NCBI RefSeq assembly: GCF_024345835.1
Contig: NZ_JAGQBW010000007.1
Coordinates: 81,366-145,365, forward strand
Direction of reading: 5' to 3'
Length of the DNA stretch: 64,000 nt
From: Synechococcus sp. HJ21-Hayes
GTDB lineage: Bacteria > Cyanobacteriota > Cyanobacteriia > PCC-6307 > Cyanobiaceae
Shown: one piece after another, positions 1 through 9,053 of the stretch
Numbering within the stretch: the first letter of the stretch is position 1
Layout of the letters: each line of letters starts with the position of its first letter
Position numbers and translations under genes: made by a program
The notes under the pieces: model-generated
What the model was told of the DNA's origin: nothing
What the model saw: the letters and a program-made list of their open reading frames with translations, nothing else
Database searches by the model: none

Positions 1-331
1 GGCTCCCATCGACCAGGCGCCAGCTCTGCCGCTCGTAGAGCCGCGGCACCCCCTCGAAGCGGTCCAGGGCGGCCAGCATTGCCGGGGTCACGGCGTAGAG
101 CTCGCCAGCAATGGTGTCGGCTGGATCGTCGCTGGCCACGGCCATCGGAAAGGGGCCCAGGTCGTAGAGCCGAGCGCCCGGCAGCAGCGCTTCGCCGCGG
201 TAGGTGCCAGCGGCGATCCAGTGGTGGTTGCGCTCACCTCGTTTCAGGCTGCCGTACACGAATACCGGAGCGGTGTCGCTGGGGCTGGCCCCAGGCCAGG
301 GATAATCAGCCGATTCGCCTTGTGCTGCCAT
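1..331 (-). CDS. gamma-glutamylcyclotransferase-like protein (3' end off the window)
   Basis: Only the N-terminal 110 residues are present; the gene runs off the left edge. After about 20 variable residues it shows the family signature VFVYGSLKRGERNHHW, the substrate-binding YGSL loop of the AIG2/YtfP gamma-glutamylcyclotransferase fold, and later the phrase GELYAVTPAMLAALDRFEG, typical of the same fold. Members act on gamma-glutamyl peptides or amines, but the exact substrate cannot be told. The ATG at 331-329 is the first start in frame and overlaps the ATG of a tiny divergent reading frame. Confidence 0.8.
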   Translation of the reverse strand, partial: MAAQGESADYPWPGASPSDTAPVFVYGSLKRGERNHHWIAAGTYRGEALLPGARLYDLGPFPMAVASDDPADTIAGELYAVTPAMLAALDRFEGVPRLYERQSWRLVDGS

Positions 332-410
332 GACGATTGCCCTGCTGATTGCCCTGGCCGGATCCCTGGTGCTGATGAGTGTGATTGTGCGCCGTCTGGA
401 GCGTTCCTGA
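330..410 (+). CDS. possible 26-residue single-span membrane peptide
   Basis: A short frame encodes about 20 hydrophobic residues followed by a basic tail (VRRLERS), as in a single-helix membrane peptide. Its ATG shares the bases CATG with the start of the divergent cyclotransferase gene. There is no clear ribosome binding site. It does not match the small photosystem or cytochrome b6f subunits I know. It could be chance, but the composition is that of a membrane miniprotein. Confidence 0.3.
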   Translation: MTIALLIALAGSLVLMSVIVRRLERS

Positions 411-470
411 ACCAAGGGCTGCCGTTCCATGCCCGTGCGTGCGCCTGGGTGGATAGTGCGCCTGTTCTTG

Positions 471-2999
471 TTAGTTGGCTTCCGCTCGTTCCGCCTCGCG
501 GATCAGCCGTTGCACCCGCTCCAGTAGCGACTCGTTGCTCATGCGGCTGTTGAGGCGCTCCACCAGCAGCGGAAAGGCCAGGGGGCCGGGCCTGCTGGTG
601 CGCTCCAGCAACCGTTCACTGCCGGCCAGGCGTGTGAGCACCTCCTCGAGGCGATGGAGCTCCAGCTGCTCCTGCATCACCTCCCGCCGGGCCTGCTCCA
701 GCAGCAGATGCTCCGGCTCATGTTTCGTCAACACATCGAACAGCAACGCGGCGCTGATCTGGAGTTGCCCGCCCGTCTTGTTCTGGCCTGGCATGCCCTG
801 GGTCACCAGACCACTCACCTGGGCGATGGCCCGGAACCGCCGGCGGCAGAGTTCCGAGAGGTTCACGGCCTGTTCCAGGTCGGCTTTGAGCTGGCTGAGG
901 TCGAACAGATCGTCGCCGTGGAGCTCCAGCAGTTCATCAAAGGGGTAGCCCTTGGGGGCCAACAGCTCAAAGCCGTAGTCGTTCACCGACACGGTGATGG
1001 TGCTGGGGCGATGGCGGGCCAGGCGCCAGGCCCAGAGGAAGCCGAGGCCCTCGTGTACAAAGCGCCCTTCCAAGGGAAAGGCGAACAGATGGCTACCCTC
1101 GCGGCTGCGGCACACCTCCATCAGCAGCTGGTGCTGCAGCGGCAGGCGTGAGAGGTTGGCTTGCCGCTGCAGCAGCGGTTTGAGGGCCTGCAGTTCCGGG
1201 CTGTCCAGTTCAGCGCTGCCGGCTAGGGCCCGGGCACAGCGATCCATCTCCGCTCGCAGGTGCTGGCTGAGCAGGTCGGAGAGGGCCATCTGGCCGCCTG
1301 CCCAGGCTGGAACCGTTGCGCTCTTCTTGGCCGTGGCCCTCACCATGGCGGTCATCTCCCGCAGGCGCACGAACTCCAGTTGGCGGCCCGCGAAGAAGAA
1401 CACGTCGCCAGGTTTGAGACGGCCGATGAACGCCTCCTCCACATGGCCGATCACTGCGCCTCGAACGAAGCGCACCGTGACGGAGCGATCGGCCGTGATC
1501 GTGCCGATGTTGAAGCGATGCAGCCTCGCGATGGCCTTGTCGAGCACGCGGTAGCGGAACGGCTCGCCAGCGGCGGCCGGCTCGTCGTCTAGCCGGCAGC
1601 GCACCAGCTTGCGGTAGCGCGGGTAGGCCGCCAGGCATTGGCCGCCGTGTTCGAGAAAGGCCAGGCACCACTGCCATTGCGTGTCTGTGAGCTGGCGGAA
1701 ACTCCAGCTCCTCCGCACCGCCGTGAGGGCCTCCTCGGGCAGGAAACCAGGGCCGCAGGCCAGGGTGACCAGGTGCTGCAGTAGCACATCCAGCGGCAGC
1801 TGGGGCGGCCGGCGGTGTTCCACCAGCCCTGCGGCCAACCCCCGCCGCATGGCGCTCAGTTCCAGTAGTTCGAGGGCATTGGTGGGCATGAACAGCACCT
1901 GGGAGGTGCCTCCCGGCGTGTGGGCACTGCGTCCCGCGCGCTGCAGCAGGCGGGCCAGGTTCTTGGCGGAGCCGATCTGCACCACTCGCTCCACGGGTTG
2001 AAAATCCACACCCAGATCCAGGGAGCTGGTGCACACCACCCAGCGCAGGTCACCGGTCTTCACCTGGGCCTCGATCGCCTCGCGCTCAGCCCGGTCGATG
2101 GCGCTGTGGTGCAGGGCGAGGAGCCCCTCCATCTCGGGGCAGGCGAACCGCAGGCACTGGTGCCAGCGCTCGGCCTGGTTGCGGGTGTTGGTGAACAGCA
2201 GGGTGCTCACCGCCGGATCCAGGCCGGCCACCAGCTGTTCGTACATGCGCAGTCCGAGGTGGCCGCCCCAGGGGAAGCCATCGATTGAGTCGGGCAGCAG
2301 GCTGCGGATCGCCGTGGTGCGCTGGATGTCGGCGGTGACGATGCGCGGTTCTGGGCTGGTCGCCGCCGCGGCACCCACGCCCACTGCCGCTTGCGCCGCC
2401 TCGTTGAGGTTGCCGATCGTGGCGCTGATCGCCCAGGTGCGCAGTCCCGGCCGCAACTGTCGCAGCCAGCTCAGGCAGAGCTCGGCCTGCACGCCGCGCT
2501 TGCTGCCCATCAGCTCATGCCACTCATCGATGACCACGGCCTGCAGCGCGCCGAATAGCTCTGGTGCCTTGGGATTGGCAAGCAGCAGGCTCAGGGATTC
2601 GGGGGTGGTGATCAGGATCTGGGGCGGGGTGCGCAGCTGTTTGCTGCGCTCGTGGCTGCTGGTGTCGCCGTTGCGGATGGCCACCCGCAGCGGCCAGCCC
2701 ATGGCGCTGATGGGTTGCTCGATCGCCAGGGCCAGATCGCGGCTCAGGGCCCGCAGGGGGGTGAGCACCAGCAACCGCAGGCCATGCGCCGCCTTGGCTT
2801 GGCTCTCCTGCCCCGGCTGAGCCGCCAGCATCTCGGCGATGGGGCCCATCACCGCGGCATAGGTTTTCCCAGACCCCGTGGGCACCTGCAGCAGGCCGCT
2901 CTCCCCAGCGAGATAGGCCTGCCAGCACTGGCGCTGGAACGGCATCGGGATCCAGCCTTGCAGGCGAAACCAGGCCTCGATCGGCGCCAGCACGGTCAA
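471..2999 (-). CDS. ligase-associated DEXH-box DNA helicase (Lhr-like)
   Basis: This 842-residue SF2 helicase has Walker A TGSGKT at residues 41-46, motif II DEWH at about 158-161, motif III SAT at about 192-194 and motif VI QRAGRSAHTPGG in the second RecA domain, followed by a long C-terminal Lhr-type region. The family is found beside an ATP-dependent DNA ligase and a beta-CASP-like exonuclease and is thought to act in DNA repair, unwinding DNA 3' to 5'. Its ATG overlaps the stop codon of the ligase gene by four bases (ATGA), so translation is probably coupled. It is the last gene of the operon. Confidence 0.92.
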   Translation of the reverse strand: MTVLAPIEAWFRLQGWIPMPFQRQCWQAYLAGESGLLQVPTGSGKTYAAVMGPIAEMLAAQPGQESQAKAAHGLRLLVLTPLRALSRDLALAIEQPISAMGWPLRVAIRNGDTSSHERSKQLRTPPQILITTPESLSLLLANPKAPELFGALQAVVIDEWHELMGSKRGVQAELCLSWLRQLRPGLRTWAISATIGNLNEAAQAAVGVGAAAATSPEPRIVTADIQRTTAIRSLLPDSIDGFPWGGHLGLRMYEQLVAGLDPAVSTLLFTNTRNQAERWHQCLRFACPEMEGLLALHHSAIDRAEREAIEAQVKTGDLRWVVCTSSLDLGVDFQPVERVVQIGSAKNLARLLQRAGRSAHTPGGTSQVLFMPTNALELLELSAMRRGLAAGLVEHRRPPQLPLDVLLQHLVTLACGPGFLPEEALTAVRRSWSFRQLTDTQWQWCLAFLEHGGQCLAAYPRYRKLVRCRLDDEPAAAGEPFRYRVLDKAIARLHRFNIGTITADRSVTVRFVRGAVIGHVEEAFIGRLKPGDVFFFAGRQLEFVRLREMTAMVRATAKKSATVPAWAGGQMALSDLLSQHLRAEMDRCARALAGSAELDSPELQALKPLLQRQANLSRLPLQHQLLMEVCRSREGSHLFAFPLEGRFVHEGLGFLWAWRLARHRPSTITVSVNDYGFELLAPKGYPFDELLELHGDDLFDLSQLKADLEQAVNLSELCRRRFRAIAQVSGLVTQGMPGQNKTGGQLQISAALLFDVLTKHEPEHLLLEQARREVMQEQLELHRLEEVLTRLAGSERLLERTSRPGPLAFPLLVERLNSRMSNESLLERVQRLIREAERAEAN

Positions 3000-4630
3000 G
3001 GCCGTACCTCCATCAGGGCGAGGGCCGAAGCGAGGCTGTCGGCCTCGGCGGCGGGCTTGTCGCGGCGCCAGCGGCTGATCCGGGGGAAGCGCACGGCAAT
3101 CCCGCTCTTGTGGCGCTTGGAGGCTTGCAGGCCCTCAAAGGCCAACTCGAACACCTGCAGCGGCTCCACCGACCGAACCGGCCCGAACCGCTCGCGGGTA
3201 TGGGCGCGGATCCAGCGGTCGAGTTCGCGAATCTCGCCATCGTCGAGGCCGGAGTAGGCCTTGGCGAAGGTCACCAACTCGCCGGCGTCATTCCAGAGTC
3301 CAAAGCTGTAATCGGTGTAGAGGTTTGCCCGCTTCCCGCTCCCGGCCTGGGCATAGAGCAGCACCGCATCCAGTTTCAGGGGCTCCAGTTTGTGCTTCCA
3401 CCAGTGGCCCCGTCGCCGGCCCGCTAAGTAGGGGGAGTTCAGGGCCTTGAGCATCAGGCCTTCGGCCTTGCTGTGGCGGGCCTGTAGGCGCAGTGGTTCC
3501 AGCCCCTGCCAGTCGCTCAGGGCTTGGCAGGGGGAGAGCCGCAAGCGGCTCTGCAGCTCGGCGGGGGCTGTGGCGCTCCAGTGCTGATGTAGCTGCTCCA
3601 GCCACAGTCGCCGCTCCCTCAGGGGGTAGGTGCGCACATCGACGCCCTTGCGCTCCAGCAGGTCGTAGGCCACAAAGGCGGCCGGGCACTCCCGCTGCAG
3701 GGCCTTGCTGGGCGCCTTGCGGCCCAGCCGCCGCTGCAGGTTGGCGAAGGGTTCAGGGGCCTCAGCCTCCGGATGCCACACCACCACTTCGCCGTCGAGC
3801 ACGGTGCCCTGGGGAAGGCTGGAGGCCAGGTTGATCAGCTCGGGGAAGGCCTCGTTGATCAACTCCTCTCCACGGCTCCACAGGCTGGATCCTGCGCTCC
3901 GCTGGATCAGTTGGCCCCGGATTCCGTCCCACTTCCACTCCAGTTGCCAGTCGGACGGCGCGGTGTCGGCCAGCTGCCCAGGCTCCAGGGGGCTGGCCAG
4001 AAAAAATGGATAGGGCCGCCCCGACAGCTCCTCGCCCTCCCCCGCCGGCGCGATCAGGCCCTGGAAGGCCGCGGCGGAGGGTTCGAACCCTCCCATCAGT
4101 CGGTGGGCCAGCAGGGCTTCATCCAGCCCGGCGCTGCGGGCCAGGCCACGGGTCACCAGACCGGTGGAGACGCCCACCCGAAAGCCGCCACTGAGCAGCT
4201 TGTTCACCAGCAGCAGTTCGCCGGCGGTCAGGGTGGCCCAGCAGTGGCGCACGGCCTCAGCCTGGGCGGTGGGCTCCAGGGCGGCGAGATGGGGGAGCCG
4301 TTTGGCCATCCAGATTTCGAGGGAATCGGCCTCGTTCGTGGCCTGCGGCGCTGGATGGGGCCAGAGCAGTGCCACGGTTTCGGCGGAATCGCCCACCTGG
4401 CTGTGGCAGGCCTCGAACAGCCAGTCGGGCAGCGCCGTGGCTTCCTGGCAGATCTCCCGCAACCGGCGGCCGCTGATCAGTCGCCGCCGCCGTTTGCCCA
4501 GCAGTAGGGCCAGGGCCCAGGCGGCATCGCCCGGGGGCACGGAACGGAAATAGTGCTCCAGCCGCTCCACCTTGGCGTTGGTGCTGGTGGTGCGGTCCAG
4601 GTCGTCGAACAGCGCTGCAAAGTGCCTCAA
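2996..4630 (-). CDS. ATP-dependent DNA ligase (ligase-associated repair operon)
   Basis: This 544-residue ligase seals nicks using ATP, unlike the NAD-dependent replicative LigA. The active-site motif EWKWDGIR lies at residues 231-238, with Lys233 the expected AMP-accepting lysine. The N-terminal 200 residues form the helical DNA-binding domain, and the C-terminal OB domain begins after about residue 400. The start overlaps the exonuclease stop and the stop overlaps the helicase start, both by four bases. The tight exonuclease-ligase-helicase order is that of the bacterial ligase-associated DNA-damage cluster. Confidence 0.93.
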   Translation of the reverse strand: MRHFAALFDDLDRTTSTNAKVERLEHYFRSVPPGDAAWALALLLGKRRRRLISGRRLREICQEATALPDWLFEACHSQVGDSAETVALLWPHPAPQATNEADSLEIWMAKRLPHLAALEPTAQAEAVRHCWATLTAGELLLVNKLLSGGFRVGVSTGLVTRGLARSAGLDEALLAHRLMGGFEPSAAAFQGLIAPAGEGEELSGRPYPFFLASPLEPGQLADTAPSDWQLEWKWDGIRGQLIQRSAGSSLWSRGEELINEAFPELINLASSLPQGTVLDGEVVVWHPEAEAPEPFANLQRRLGRKAPSKALQRECPAAFVAYDLLERKGVDVRTYPLRERRLWLEQLHQHWSATAPAELQSRLRLSPCQALSDWQGLEPLRLQARHSKAEGLMLKALNSPYLAGRRRGHWWKHKLEPLKLDAVLLYAQAGSGKRANLYTDYSFGLWNDAGELVTFAKAYSGLDDGEIRELDRWIRAHTRERFGPVRSVEPLQVFELAFEGLQASKRHKSGIAVRFPRISRWRRDKPAAEADSLASALALMEVRP

Positions 4631-5661
4631 GATGGTTCCGCCTGCTCCTCATTGCCGCTGCGTTCGGCTTCGAAGTGCCCGGCCAGGGGCGCAGCGCTGA
4701 TGCCTTCTACCTCCCGCAGGTAGCGAGCGAGCACGTCGCTTTGGCCGTGGGTCACATACACCTGCTGGGCGCGGCTCTGCTGCACCGTGCGGACCAGTCC
4801 TCCCCAGTCGGCATGGTCGCTGAGCACAAAACCGCGCCCGTAGCCCCGGCGCCGCCGCGCGCCGCGCACAGCCATCCAGCCACTCACGAAGGCCGTTTGG
4901 GCGCCGGCCAGCTGGCGCATGCCCGTGCCGCGCTGGGCCGCTGGCGGAGCGATCAGCAACCGGCCCGCCAGGGAGGCCCCGCGGGGCAGGCTGCCCAGGG
5001 GCACCGTTGGCGGCATGGCGACCCCCGCCTCTCGGTAGCTGGCCATCAAGTTGTGCACGGCGCCATGCAGCAGCACCTCATGCTCCACGCCGATGGCGGC
5101 CAGTTCCGCCAGTAGCCGCTGGGCCTTGCCGAAGGCATAGGCAAACAGCACCGATGGGCGGTCGGGCGCCTGCTGCCACCAGGTCTGGATCTGGCGGGCC
5201 ACCTCGGTGCCGCTCTGCCAGCGGTAGATCGGCAATCCAAAGGTGGCCTCGGTGATGAACACATCGGCTGTCACGGGCTCAAAGGGGGTGCAGCTGGGGT
5301 CGGGGCAGCGCTTGTAGTCGCCGCTCACCAGCCAGCTTTCAGCGCCGGCCTCGAGCCGGATCTGGGCGCTACCCAGCACATGGCCGGCCGAATGGAACGA
5401 CACGCGGGCGTCGCCGATGCCCAGCACCTGCCCGTAGTCCACCGGCAGCAGGCGGATGTCCTGGCCCAGGCGTTGGCGCAGGATGCCTTCACTGCTGGCA
5501 ATGGCCCAGTACTCGCCGCAGCCGGCACGGGCGTGGTCGGCATGGGCGTGGGTGATCAGGGCGCGCGGTACCGGCCGCCATGGGTCGATCCAGGCCTGCG
5601 CAGCGCGGCAGTAGAGGCCCTGGGGGGTGAGCGTGAGGAGGCCGTCGGCGGGAAGGGGCAT
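4627..5661 (-). CDS. ligase-associated DNA exonuclease (metallo-beta-lactamase fold)
   Basis: A 344-residue protein with the metal-binding signature HAHADH at residues 38-43, a later GHVLGSAQ histidine motif and a C-terminal SDHADW/VTHGQ segment, as in beta-CASP nucleases and the ligase-associated exonuclease family. It likely trims DNA ends before ligation by its neighbour. It is first of the three overlapping repair genes and begins only 9 bases after the nadA stop, so the four genes may share a transcript. Confidence 0.88.
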   Translation of the reverse strand: MPLPADGLLTLTPQGLYCRAAQAWIDPWRPVPRALITHAHADHARAGCGEYWAIASSEGILRQRLGQDIRLLPVDYGQVLGIGDARVSFHSAGHVLGSAQIRLEAGAESWLVSGDYKRCPDPSCTPFEPVTADVFITEATFGLPIYRWQSGTEVARQIQTWWQQAPDRPSVLFAYAFGKAQRLLAELAAIGVEHEVLLHGAVHNLMASYREAGVAMPPTVPLGSLPRGASLAGRLLIAPPAAQRGTGMRQLAGAQTAFVSGWMAVRGARRRRGYGRGFVLSDHADWGGLVRTVQQSRAQQVYVTHGQSDVLARYLREVEGISAAPLAGHFEAERSGNEEQAEPS

Positions 5662-5670
5662 GGCCCCGCT

Positions 5671-6675
5671 TCAGCGGCTCATCTCCAGCATCTTCTGGAT
5701 CGGCAGCAGCGCCCGCTGGCGCATGGCCTCATCCAGTTCGATCGCCGGGGCCATGCCGTGGAGGCACTGCCATAACTTCTCGAGGGTGTTCAGCCGCATG
5801 TAAGGGCAGGCATTGCAGCTGCAGCCATCGGCACCCGGCACCTCGAAGAACTGCTTGTGGGGCACGGCCTTGCGCATCTGGTGCAGGATCCCTGGTTCGG
5901 TGAGCACGATGAAGCTCTCGGCGGCGCTGGCCTCGGCCCGGTGCAGCAATTTGCTGGTGGAGCCGATGAAATCGGCCAGGTCCAGCAGGTGCTGTTGGCA
6001 CTCCGGGTGGGCCAGAACCTCGGCTCCGGGATGTTCGAGCTTGAGCTGCAACAGGGCCTGCTCGCTGAAGGTTTCATGCACGATGCAGCTGCCAGGCCAG
6101 AGGGTGAGCTCCCGGCCGCTCTGGCGTTGCACCCAGCGGCCCAGGTTCTGATCGGGGGCGAACAGGATCGGTCGATCGGCCGGCAGCTGCTGCACCAGAT
6201 CCACGGCGTTGCTACTGGTGCAGATCAGGTCGCTTTGGGCCTTCACCGCGGCCGAGCAGTTGATGTAACTCACCACCAAGTGGTCGGGATGGGCCTCCCG
6301 GAAGCTGGCGAAGGCATCGGCGGGGCAGGCGTCCGCCAGGGTGCAGCCCGCCTCGAGATCCGGCAGCAGCACCGTTTTGTTCGGGCTCAGGATCTTGGCG
6401 GTCTCGGCCATGAAGTGAACGCCGCAGAACACGATCACCTCCGCATCGGTGGCGGCGGCCTTGCGGGATAGCTCGAGGGAATCGCCGATGAAGTCGGCGA
6501 TGTCCTGAATGGCGGGGTCCTGGTAGTAGTGCGCCAGGATCACGGCCTTGCGCTCCTGCTTCAGCGCAGAAATGGCCGCCGGTAGCTCGGCATGGGGCGG
6601 GCATGAGCCAGTGGCAGGGTTTCCGCTGCTGCCCTGGGCACCTAACGCTGTGTTCTGAGCAGCCGCGAAAACCAA
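5671..6675 (-). CDS. nadA: quinolinate synthase A
   Basis: NadA condenses iminoaspartate with dihydroxyacetone phosphate to give quinolinate, the first dedicated NAD precursor, using a 4Fe-4S cluster. The protein (334 residues) shows AHYYQ at 48-52 and the three cluster cysteines in their usual settings: AGCTLAD (Cys111), PGSCIVH (Cys197) and CNACPYM (Cys290). The start is a TTG preceded by GAGG at suitable spacing; a stop lies just upstream, so no longer frame is possible. The repair operon follows in the same direction. Confidence 0.95.
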   Translation of the reverse strand: MVFAAAQNTALGAQGSSGNPATGSCPPHAELPAAISALKQERKAVILAHYYQDPAIQDIADFIGDSLELSRKAAATDAEVIVFCGVHFMAETAKILSPNKTVLLPDLEAGCTLADACPADAFASFREAHPDHLVVSYINCSAAVKAQSDLICTSSNAVDLVQQLPADRPILFAPDQNLGRWVQRQSGRELTLWPGSCIVHETFSEQALLQLKLEHPGAEVLAHPECQQHLLDLADFIGSTSKLLHRAEASAAESFIVLTEPGILHQMRKAVPHKQFFEVPGADGCSCNACPYMRLNTLEKLWQCLHGMAPAIELDEAMRQRALLPIQKMLEMSR

Positions 6676-6690
6676 CCGAATCCTCAGCTA

Positions 6691-7590
6691 GTGCAGGATG
6701 GCAAGAGCCTAGGCATCAGGTTGTCAGATCTCCGCATTGCTATCGCCGGAGATCTCCACGGCCAGTGGGACGCCACCGATGAACGGCTGCTTGAGCTGAT
6801 TGCACCCGATGCGCTCCTGGTGGTGGGCGATCTCAACGACGGCCAGCAGCAGATTCCAGCCCGGTTATCGCGGCTGCAGTTGCCCCTGGCCTGCGTGCTC
6901 GGCAACCACGACACTGGCCGTGACTCCAGCGGTCGCACCCTGCAGCGCCAGCTGGCGGCTCTCGGTGATCGCCACTGCGGCTGGGGGCTGCGGGAGTTGC
7001 GGCCGCCGGGCCTGGCGGTGGTGGGGGGCCGGCCCGCCAGTGCCGGCGGCGGCTTTCATCTGAACCAGGGGGCCCAGGCGGTGTTCGGGCCGGTGAGCCT
7101 GGAGGAGTCTGTGTCGCGCATCGTGACGGCTGCCCTGGCGGCCGACCCGAGCCTGCCCCTGGTGTTGCTGGCCCACAGCGGACCCACGGGGCTGGGCAGT
7201 GCTGCCGGGGATCCCTGCGGGCGTGACTGGAAGCCTCCCGCCTGCGACTGGGGCGATCAGGACCTGGCTCTGGCAATTGAGCGCATTCGCCGTCGCCGGC
7301 CCGTGCCACTGGTGGTGTTTGGGCACATGCACCACCGGCTCAAGCGGGGCCAGGGCGACCGGTTGAGTTTCTGCCGGGATCGGGCAGGAACCGCCTACCT
7401 CAACACGGCCTTTGTGCCCCGCCACGGCACCGACGACCGCGGCCGGCCCCTGCGCCATTTCAGCTGGGCCGTGTTTCGCGACGGTGAGCTGGGGGAGGTG
7501 AGCCACCGCTGGTATTCCCCGGAGGGTGAGCTGCTCTACCGGCAAGTGCTGGCTGCGCCGCTGGCCGCCAAGCAGCTCGCGCCATGCTGA
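6691..7590 (+). CDS. metallophosphoesterase, cyanobacterial TIGR04168-type
   Basis: The calcineurin-like motifs are all present: GDLHG at residues 20-24, GDLND 46-50, GNHD 71-74, AHSGP 161-165 and GHMHH 211-215. It matches the cyanobacteria/plant family known as TIGR04168, whose substrate is not established. A GTG at 6691 gives 299 residues; a TTG at 6721 is an alternative. It diverges from nadA with almost no space and overlaps the following glycosyltransferase-like gene by seven bases. It is not the shorter PdeM nuclease that often joins the ligase operon. Confidence 0.8.
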   Translation: MQDGKSLGIRLSDLRIAIAGDLHGQWDATDERLLELIAPDALLVVGDLNDGQQQIPARLSRLQLPLACVLGNHDTGRDSSGRTLQRQLAALGDRHCGWGLRELRPPGLAVVGGRPASAGGGFHLNQGAQAVFGPVSLEESVSRIVTAALAADPSLPLVLLAHSGPTGLGSAAGDPCGRDWKPPACDWGDQDLALAIERIRRRRPVPLVVFGHMHHRLKRGQGDRLSFCRDRAGTAYLNTAFVPRHGTDDRGRPLRHFSWAVFRDGELGEVSHRWYSPEGELLYRQVLAAPLAAKQLAPC

Positions 7591-8660
7591 TCCTGGCCTG
7601 CGTCAGTGGCCATGGTTTTGGCCATGGTTCGCGGGTGGCGTCGGTGCTCACGGCCCTGCACCAACTGCAGCCCGACTGGCGTCTGGTGCTCTCCACTCCG
7701 CTGCCGGAGGCATTTCTGCAGCTGGCCTTTGGTCCGGTGCCGTTTGAGTTGCGCCCTTGCCGTTGGGATGTGGGGGTGATTCAGGCGGACGCCCTCGGCG
7801 CCGATGGTCCGGCCACGCTCATGGCTCTGGATCAGCTCCAGGCAGCCCTACCTACCCAGTTGGAGCGCGAGGCGCACTGGCTGATGCAGCAGGACGAACC
7901 GGTGCTGGTGCTCGCTGATGTGGCACCTGCGGCCGCCGATCTGGCGGCGGCGATCGGGGCGCCCCTGGTGTGGATGGGCAATTTCGGCTGGGATGCCATC
8001 TACCGCCCCATGGGGGGTGTCTTCAGCGACTGGGCGGACCGCGCGTTGGCCCTGTATCGCCGCGGCCAGGCCGTGATCCGCTGTCCCTTCGCCATGGCCA
8101 TGGACTGGGGCCTGCCCCAGTACGCCGTAGGCCTCACCGCAGGGCGGCCTCGCCAGGCGGCTAGAGACCTGGCCAGAAGCCTGGAGCTCGATGCTCCGCG
8201 GGAACGCACGGTGATGGTGGGCTTTGGCGGCATGGGGTTCGCCCTGGATCCGCATCTGTTTACCCGTTGGCCCCAGCACTGCTTTCTGGCCAGCGATGCG
8301 GCCCTCGCTGCCGCGGCCCCGAACGTCCGGCTGATGCCTGAGCAGCTGCGGCCCCTCGACCTGATGCCCCTCTGCGGACGGATCATCACCAAACCGGGCT
8401 ACAGCACGTTCTGCGAGGCCATGGCCCTTGGGCTGGGCCTTCATTTGGTGCACCGCGAGGGATTTGCCGAAGCCCCGGTGCTGGAGGAGGCCTTGCGGCG
8501 CCACGCCCCCCACCGGCTGCTCACACGAACCCAGCTGCTCGAAGGCGACTGGCAGCTCGACCAGCCCCTGTTGCCAGCCACGGGCTCAGCCCTCGACCCC
8601 GAAGGCCACCAAGAGGCCGCGGTGTTGCTGCGCCAGCTGGCGTTGCAGTTCACCGCTTGA
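7584..8660 (+). CDS. GT-B fold glycosyltransferase-like protein
   Basis: The 358-residue protein opens with CVSGHGFGHGSRVASVL, the glycine-rich loop of MurG/UDP-glycosyltransferase-like proteins. It carries a C-terminal nucleotide-sugar region with IITKPGYSTFCEAMALGLGL, the usual acceptor/donor loop of GT-B enzymes. It resembles the glycosyltransferase-like half of plant arabinokinases. The donor and acceptor are unknown. It overlaps the phosphoesterase gene and is probably co-translated with it. Confidence 0.7.
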   Translation: MLILACVSGHGFGHGSRVASVLTALHQLQPDWRLVLSTPLPEAFLQLAFGPVPFELRPCRWDVGVIQADALGADGPATLMALDQLQAALPTQLEREAHWLMQQDEPVLVLADVAPAAADLAAAIGAPLVWMGNFGWDAIYRPMGGVFSDWADRALALYRRGQAVIRCPFAMAMDWGLPQYAVGLTAGRPRQAARDLARSLELDAPRERTVMVGFGGMGFALDPHLFTRWPQHCFLASDAALAAAAPNVRLMPEQLRPLDLMPLCGRIITKPGYSTFCEAMALGLGLHLVHREGFAEAPVLEEALRRHAPHRLLTRTQLLEGDWQLDQPLLPATGSALDPEGHQEAAVLLRQLALQFTA

Positions 8661-9053
8661 GTGAAACTGCCGCGTATCTGCGCTATCTCAATGCCGATCA
8701 ATCTTGGCATTTTGTTGTTCCGAACTGAAGCTGGCTTCGCCGAGCACAACCGGCCAAATGTATTATTCACTACAGGTGGACACCTGTGTGACTGTCACTG
8801 ACAAGATTTCATCTGGAGGATTTGTTTGACAAACTCTCTGCAACCAATTCTTTAATGCGTCTCGTTCCGACCTCTTTCCCTTGTGGTAGTGAAGTCGCTC
8901 TGAGTCTGAATTTGGTTAACCCGTCCCCCAGTCTTTTCGCCACCGCTTTCGTCTTCGAAACCGTCTGGCTCAATCGATTTCTCGGCTGAACTTGCGCTTG
9001 TCGCCAATCATTGGTGTCATGCGTCGATTTCTGCGGGATGGAAGTCCTTCGCG
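8661..9053. other. 393-base non-coding gap upstream of the lysozyme gene
   Basis: No convincing reading frame on either strand and visibly lower GC than the flanks. It holds a perfect 7-base inverted repeat at 8772-8787 and a TTGACA hexamer at 8826-8831 followed 19 bases later by TTTAAT, a possible but over-spaced promoter reading toward the lysozyme gene. The remainder could be a long 5' leader. Confidence 0.5.
8772..8787. repeat. perfect inverted repeat ACAGGTG-GA-CACCTGT
   Basis: Two 7-base arms separated by two bases form a 16-base dyad in the gap between the glycosyltransferase-like gene and the lysozyme gene, about 40 bases before a TTGACA hexamer. The size and symmetry suit a dimeric regulator. 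No regulator is identified. Confidence 0.45.

Noticed and set aside
4079..4092. tRNA T-loop-like GTTCGAACCC
   Set aside because: It lies in the DNA ligase gene (GGFEPS) and no cloverleaf surrounds it. I found no tRNA or rRNA gene in the window.
8826..8856. sigma-70-type promoter TTGACA-TTTAAT
   Set aside because: The 19-base spacing is too long for a confident call; kept only as a remark in the gap entry.
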